Assembly: GCA_025464025.1 (NCBI GenBank)
Contig: JAODBP010000200.1
Location: forward strand, 1-16,694
Reading direction: 5' to 3'
DNA length: 16,694 bases
From: Actinomycetes bacterium
GTDB lineage: Bacteria; Actinomycetota; Acidimicrobiia; Acidimicrobiales; CADCSY01
Shown here one piece after another: positions 13,752 to 16,694 of this stretch. The notes beneath the pieces are model-generated. The model was not told where the DNA came from and made no database searches. It saw nothing but the letters and a program-made list of their open reading frames with translations. Every line of letters starts with the position of its first letter. Position 1 is the stretch's first letter. The position numbers were made by a program, and so were the translations under genes.

Positions 13752-14279
13752 CTAGGGGATGACGAACTGCGTGAAGTACACCCCGGTGACCTCGTCGGGG
13801 TACAGGGCGGCGACGCGGGCGGAGAGCTTGGCCTTGGCGTCGGACTTGCCGTTGCCGGCCAGCTCGGCCTTCGTGTAGCCGCCGAGGACGAGGATCGTCT
13901 CGTCGAGCGCACGGGCGCCGAACGCCGCCGGGTCGGCCGTGGCCTTGGCGGCGTCGGCCGTGGCCGTGAGCTGGAGCGCGATCCCGATCTTGAGGATGTC
14001 GCCGCTGGCCAGGTTCATGGTGATCGGGTCGAGGGCCACGACCTCGCCCTCGACGGCGGGCACCGTGCTCTCCGTCGAGGTCGCCTGCGTGGGCGTGTCG
14101 CCACCGCCACCGCCGCGCATGAGGAAGGCGGCGCCCAGGAGGGCCACGGCCACCACGATGGCGGGCACGGTCATGCTCCGCCCCTTGGGGGCGGCCGGCG
14201 GGGGAGGCGGGGCTGCCGCCTCGGCCGGTGCGGCCGCCTGCTTCTTCGCTGCCGGTCGCCCGGGTCGGATCGCTGCCAT
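13752..14279 (-). CDS. fliL: Flagellar basal-body-associated protein FliL
   Basis: FliL is a single-pass membrane protein that surrounds and stabilises MotAB stators. The product has 175 residues: a Pro/Ala-rich cytoplasmic N-terminus (about 1-34), one membrane segment (about 36-54, MTVPAIVVAVALLGAAFLM), a Gly5 spacer, and a periplasmic-side FliL domain with VALDPITMNLASGDILKIGIAL, then LDETILVLGGYTKAEL and the family C-terminus (LYPDEVTGVYFTQFVIP). Its ATG overlaps the motB stop by one base (TGATG, 14277-14281), so MotB and FliL are probably produced together. The stop at 13752 is next to the -35 of the fliM promoter. Confidence 0.95.
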   Translation of the reverse strand: MAAIRPGRPAAKKQAAAPAEAAAPPPPPAAPKGRSMTVPAIVVAVALLGAAFLMRGGGGGDTPTQATSTESTVPAVEGEVVALDPITMNLASGDILKIGIALQLTATADAAKATADPAAFGARALDETILVLGGYTKAELAGNGKSDAKAKLSARVAALYPDEVTGVYFTQFVIP

Positions 14280-15181
14280 CAGGACGCTCCTTGTCCTCGT
14301 TCCCCGCCGGCGCTCCCGCCGGTGCCGCCATCGGTCGTGCTGGTGTTCGTGCTGGTGTTCGTGTTCGTCTCGGGCGCGTTCGTCTCAGGCGTCGTGCTGC
14401 CGTCGGCGGGCGTGGTCTGGGCCGGGGCGAGGACGACGATCTCCACCCGCCGGTTCTGGGACTGGTGCGCCGCCGTGTCGTTCGGCACGAGCGGGCGCTC
14501 CTCGCCGTAGCCGGCCGCGGAGATGCGCTTGCGGTCGAGGCCCTTCTCGTCGATCAGGTACCGGACGACGGTCGTCGCCCGGTACGTCGACAGCTCCCAG
14601 TTGCTGGTGAACGGGAAGCCGCTGATCGGCCGGTTGTCGGTGTGGCCCTCGACGGAGATGGCGTTCGGCACGTCCTTGAGGGCGGCGGCCAGCCCGTCGA
14701 GGACGGCCCGGCCCTCGGGACGGAGGTCGGCCTTGCCCAGGTCGAACAGGACCTGGTCGGTCACGATCTGGAGTACCAGGCCGCGGGCCTCCAGGCGGAA
14801 GGTGACCTTGTCGCCGAGCCCCTGGCCGGCGAGCGCCTTCTTGACCTCGTCCGCCGTCTGCTGGAGCTGCCGCGTCGACGCCGCGGCCGCGGCTCGCTGC
14901 TGGTCGAGGATCTGCTGGGCCGACTGCTCGTCGAGCGGCGACTCGCCGCCGTCGAGGACGCCGGCACCGCCGTCGAGCACCGCGTTCTGGCTGGTGCCGA
15001 ACGAGGCGGCCAGGCCGCTGCGCAGCTGCTCGAACTTCTTGATGTTGATCTGCCCGATGGAGAACAGCACGATGAACAGCACCATCAGCAGCGTGATCAT
15101 GTCCGCGTAGGTGAGGAGCCAGCGCTCCTCGTTGTCGTGCTCCTCCTCGTGGTCCCGCCGCCGGACTCGGCTCGCTGCCAC
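14279..15181 (-). CDS. motB: Flagellar stator protein MotB
   Basis: MotB pairs with MotA to form the proton-conducting stator and anchors it to peptidoglycan. The 300-residue product has the N-terminal membrane helix with the essential aspartate at Asp27 (LLTYADMITLLMVLF), a plug/linker region of about residues 45-110, and an OmpA-like peptidoglycan-binding domain (about 135-250) with SVEGHTDNRPI, FTSNWELSTYRA and SQNRRVEIVV. The start is GTG at 15181, one base after the motA stop. The last 45 residues are an unusual low-complexity tail rich in Thr, Asn, Ser and Gly, encoded in part by a short tandem repeat; MotB usually ends soon after the OmpA domain. The conserved Asp suggests a working proton channel. 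Confidence 0.97.
   Translation of the reverse strand: MAASRVRRRDHEEEHDNEERWLLTYADMITLLMVLFIVLFSIGQINIKKFEQLRSGLAASFGTSQNAVLDGGAGVLDGGESPLDEQSAQQILDQQRAAAAASTRQLQQTADEVKKALAGQGLGDKVTFRLEARGLVLQIVTDQVLFDLGKADLRPEGRAVLDGLAAALKDVPNAISVEGHTDNRPISGFPFTSNWELSTYRATTVVRYLIDEKGLDRKRISAAGYGEERPLVPNDTAAHQSQNRRVEIVVLAPAQTTPADGSTTPETNAPETNTNTSTNTSTTDGGTGGSAGGERGQGAS
14337..14366. repeat. Short tandem repeat in the 3' end of motB
   Basis: The 12-base unit GTGCTGGTGTTC occurs twice in a row (14337-14348 and 14349-14360), with a further half unit (GTGTTC) after it. On the coding (minus) strand it encodes the repetitive Asn/Thr/Ser tail of MotB (around residues 272-281, TNTNTSTNTS). The unit is a multiple of three, so changes in copy number would lengthen or shorten the tail without breaking the frame. 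Confidence 0.8.
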
Positions 15182-15182
15182 G

Positions 15183-15962
15183 TCAGGCCGCCTGTTCGGC
15201 CTCGAGGATGGCGCGCTCCTTGGCCGGGAGGAAGGACAGCAGCTTCTGCTCGATCACCCGCGGGTTGGCGCCGGCCTGGATCGACATCACGCCTTCGAGG
15301 AGCATGTCCATGCGGCGGAGCTCCTGCTCGGCGATCCGCTTGAGCTTCTTCGAGATCGGCAGCCACACGGCGTTGGCGCTGAGCACGCCCCAGAGGGTGG
15401 CCACGAAGGCGCCGGCGATGAGGTGGCCGAGCTTGTCCGGGTCGCTCAGGTTCTCGAGCACGTGGATGAGGCCGAGGACGGTGCCGATGATGCCGAGCGT
15501 GGGCGCGTAGCCGCCCATGTCGGCGAAGATCTTGATGCCGGCCTGGTGCTCGGCCCGGCGGGCCTGGATGTCGGCCTCCATGATGTCCCGGAGCTCCTCC
15601 GGGTCGGTGCCGTCGACGGCGAGCTCGATGCCCTTGCGCAGGTACGGGTCGTCGATCGAGCGGGCCGTCTCTTCCAGGGCCAGGAGGCCGTCGCGGCGGG
15701 CCCGCTCGGCGAAGCCCACGAGCGTGCGGACGGTGTCGTCGTTCGGCCTGGGCTTGTTGAACAGCGCAGCCCGGATGCGGCCGAAGCCGCTGGTGAAGTC
15801 CTTGAGGTTGCCGCCGGCCATGGCCGCGCCGATGGTGCCGCCGAACACGATGAGCAGGGCGGGGACGAGCAGCACCGACGCCGGCTTGCCGCCCTCCATG
15901 ATGAGGGAGACGAAGACGGCGACGAACGTGATGACGATGCCGAGAAGGGTCCCGATGTCCAC
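15183..15962 (-). CDS. motA: Flagellar stator protein MotA
   Basis: MotA forms the pentameric ring of the stator, coupling ion flow through MotB to torque on the C-ring. The 259-residue product has four hydrophobic segments (about 3-22, 30-48, 150-170 and 182-202). The cytoplasmic loop carries RRDGLLALEE near residues 89-98, matching the torque-generating charged region of the family, and helix 3 contains GGYAPTLGIIGTVLGLI (about 150-166). The start is GTG at 15962, directly next to the flbD stop with no spacer; the stop is followed by one base and then the motB start. flbD-motA-motB-fliL therefore form a compact unit. Confidence 0.97.
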   Translation of the reverse strand: MDIGTLLGIVITFVAVFVSLIMEGGKPASVLLVPALLIVFGGTIGAAMAGGNLKDFTSGFGRIRAALFNKPRPNDDTVRTLVGFAERARRDGLLALEETARSIDDPYLRKGIELAVDGTDPEELRDIMEADIQARRAEHQAGIKIFADMGGYAPTLGIIGTVLGLIHVLENLSDPDKLGHLIAGAFVATLWGVLSANAVWLPISKKLKRIAEQELRRMDMLLEGVMSIQAGANPRVIEQKLLSFLPAKERAILEAEQAA

Positions 15963-16217
15963 CTAGGCCTCCGGCTCGCCGGGCACGACGTGCAGCGGCC
16001 GGGCCGGTGCAGGTGCCGTCTCGATGTGCTGGGCCAGGGCGATGACGGAGGCCCGGTACTGCCGCACGGCTTCGATCACTTCTTCCACCGACTCCGCGAT
16101 GAGGTACTTCGTCCCATCGACCAGGGTCAGGACGGTGTCCGGCGTGGAGTCGGCGCGCTCGATGAGGTCCGGGTTCAGGGCGAACGGCGGGCCGTTGAGT
16201 CGGGTGACGATGATCAT
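15963..16217 (-). CDS. flbD: FlbD-family flagellar protein
   Basis: This is an 84-residue member of the small FlbD family that commonly precedes motA in Gram-positive and spirochaete flagellar operons. It is unrelated to the Caulobacter regulator of the same name, and its molecular role is not well established. Family features are the N-terminal MIIVTRLNGPPFALNPDLIE, then DTVLTLVDGTKYLIAESVEEV; the last 20 residues are Pro/Ala-rich and variable. The open frame continues upstream to 16385, but the ATG at 16217 gives the family N-terminus. The upstream portion overlaps a hairpin and a sigma-28-like promoter, and would not be transcribed from that promoter. Confidence 0.92.
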   Translation of the reverse strand: MIIVTRLNGPPFALNPDLIERADSTPDTVLTLVDGTKYLIAESVEEVIEAVRQYRASVIALAQHIETAPAPARPLHVVPGEPEA

Positions 16218-16267
16218 GGGCTCCGTCCCGGGCGTGCGTCGGCGTTCCTTGCCGTTCTGCTTCATAT

Positions 16268-16294
16268 GGATCGGCAGCGGACGGCTGGATGTGA
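16268..16294 (-). promoter_or_regulatory. Sigma-28-like promoter ahead of flbD-motA-motB-fliL
   Basis: On the minus strand, CTCACATC is followed by GCCGATCC (16275 down to 16268), with 15 bases between TCAC and GCCGATCC, the same spacing as the other two sites. The 11 bases CTGCCGATCCA are identical in all three. The -35 half is the weakest of the three. Transcription would begin near 16261, giving a leader of about 44 bases before flbD. The site sits downstream of a hairpin that could end the flgE transcript, as expected for the head of a new unit. Confidence 0.65.
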
Positions 16295-16334
16295 GGAGTT
16301 CGAGGGAGGGAAGTGTGACCGGTTCCCGGGCGCG

Positions 16335-16367
16335 CCGGAGGGCCCGACCGTCGTCGGGTCCCTCCGG
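16335..16367 (-). terminator. Hairpin downstream of flgE, possible U-tail-free terminator
   Basis: CCGGAGGGCCCGAC (16335-16348) pairs with GTCGGGTCCCTCCGG (16353-16367) with a single bulged base and a four-base loop. It begins 22 bases after the flgE stop on the minus strand. No U-run follows, so it is a GC-rich hairpin of the kind often seen as actinobacterial terminators, not a classic intrinsic one. It lies between flgE and the flbD promoter, which fits a transcript boundary. The 171-bp gap 16218-16388 holds this hairpin, the promoter and the flbD leader. Confidence 0.6.
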
Positions 16368-16388
16368 TGGGCGCCGGCGGAGCATGTG

Positions 16389-16694
16389 CTAGCGCTTCAT
16401 CTGGACGAGGTCGGACAGGACTTCGTCGGACGCAGTGATCACCCGGGTGTTGGCCTGGAAGCCGCGCTGGGCGACGATCAGGTTGGTGAACTCCTGGGCC
16501 AGGTCGACGTTCGACATCTCGAGCGTGCCGCCGGCGAGCGAGCCACGACCGGCCAGGCCGGCCTGACCGACCGAGGCGAGGCCGGAGTTGGCCGAGGGCC
16601 GGTACATCGACCCCTCCAGCTTCTCGAGGCCCGACGGGTTCGAGAAGGTGGCGATGGCGATCTGGGCGATGCTCTGGGTCCGGCCGTTGGAGAA
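16389..16694 (-). CDS. flgE: Flagellar hook protein FlgE, C-terminal end (5' part outside window)
   Basis: The last 101 residues of a rod/hook-family protein are visible, and the frame is open to the right edge. The sequence matches the FlgE C-terminus: FSNGRTQSIAQIAIATFSNP followed by GLEKLEGSMYRPSANSG, then GTLEMSNVDLAQEFTNLIV and QRGFQANTRVITASDEVLSD, ending LVQMKR. The C-terminal coiled-coil segment is the Flg_bbr_C domain shared by FlgE, FlgF, FlgG and FlgK; the FSNG...IAIA...GLEKL context favours the hook protein over the rod proteins. FlgE is exported by the gate encoded downstream in the same block and forms the hook outside the cell. Confidence 0.9.
   Translation of the reverse strand, partial: FSNGRTQSIAQIAIATFSNPSGLEKLEGSMYRPSANSGLASVGQAGLAGRGSLAGGTLEMSNVDLAQEFTNLIVAQRGFQANTRVITASDEVLSDLVQMKR

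Noticed and set aside
16218..16385. Longer FlbD start upstream of 16217
   Set aside because: The extra N-terminus is Arg/Pro-rich, unlike FlbD, and crosses a hairpin and the predicted promoter; the ATG at 16217 gives the family N-terminus.
1..16694. tRNA, rRNA, CRISPR arrays, insertion sequences, attachment sites, defence or phage genes
   Set aside because: None was seen: the window is continuous housekeeping and flagellar coding sequence, with no transposase or integrase, no regularly spaced repeats and no abrupt change in base composition.

Overview
The window is very GC-rich and almost entirely coding. The gene content (argG-argH-mpg-tyrS beside a complete-looking flagellar export/motor block, many GTG/TTG starts, 1-4 nt gene overlaps) suggests a flagellated actinobacterium, probably from the Acidimicrobiia. 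That placement is inference from gene style and order, not from a marker gene.

Plus strand, about 1-4122: housekeeping genes. The 3' part of argG overlaps argH by four bases, argH runs into mpg (a 3-methyladenine-type DNA glycosylase that has no usual start codon), then a 124-bp gap holds a perfect 52-bp palindrome, followed by tyrS with a GTG start. The argG/argH/mpg/tyrS neighbourhood is familiar from other actinobacteria.

Minus strand, 16694 down to 4119: a flagellar gene block. In transcription order it is flgE (3' end only), hairpin terminator, flbD, motA, motB, fliL, fliM, fliN (enlarged, FliY-like), fliO, fliP, fliQ, fliR, flhB, flhA, flhF, a YcgR-like PilZ protein, and a small two-helix membrane protein. 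Hook, stator (MotAB, FliL), C-ring switch (FliM, FliN), export gate (FliOPQR, FlhBA) and positioning/brake functions follow each other in near-continuous translation. The last gene meets tyrS tail to tail, with stop codons overlapping in a shared CTAG.

Three sites on the minus strand, ahead of flbD, fliM and flhA, share CTCA[G/C]-N15-GCCGATCC with exactly the same spacing. This resembles sigma-28 (FliA/WhiG-class) promoters and would split the block into three transcription units. Two of the sites share a further identical stretch of 22 bp.

The points most worth a second look are: the FlhF homologue, whose GTPase motifs (P-loop, DTAGR, TKLD) are eroded and which is not followed by flhG; the three-site promoter family with its extended conserved core; the perfect 52-bp palindrome; the FliY-like FliN; and the TyrS HIGH motif reading HIGG. 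I found no mobile elements, CRISPR arrays, tRNA or rRNA genes.
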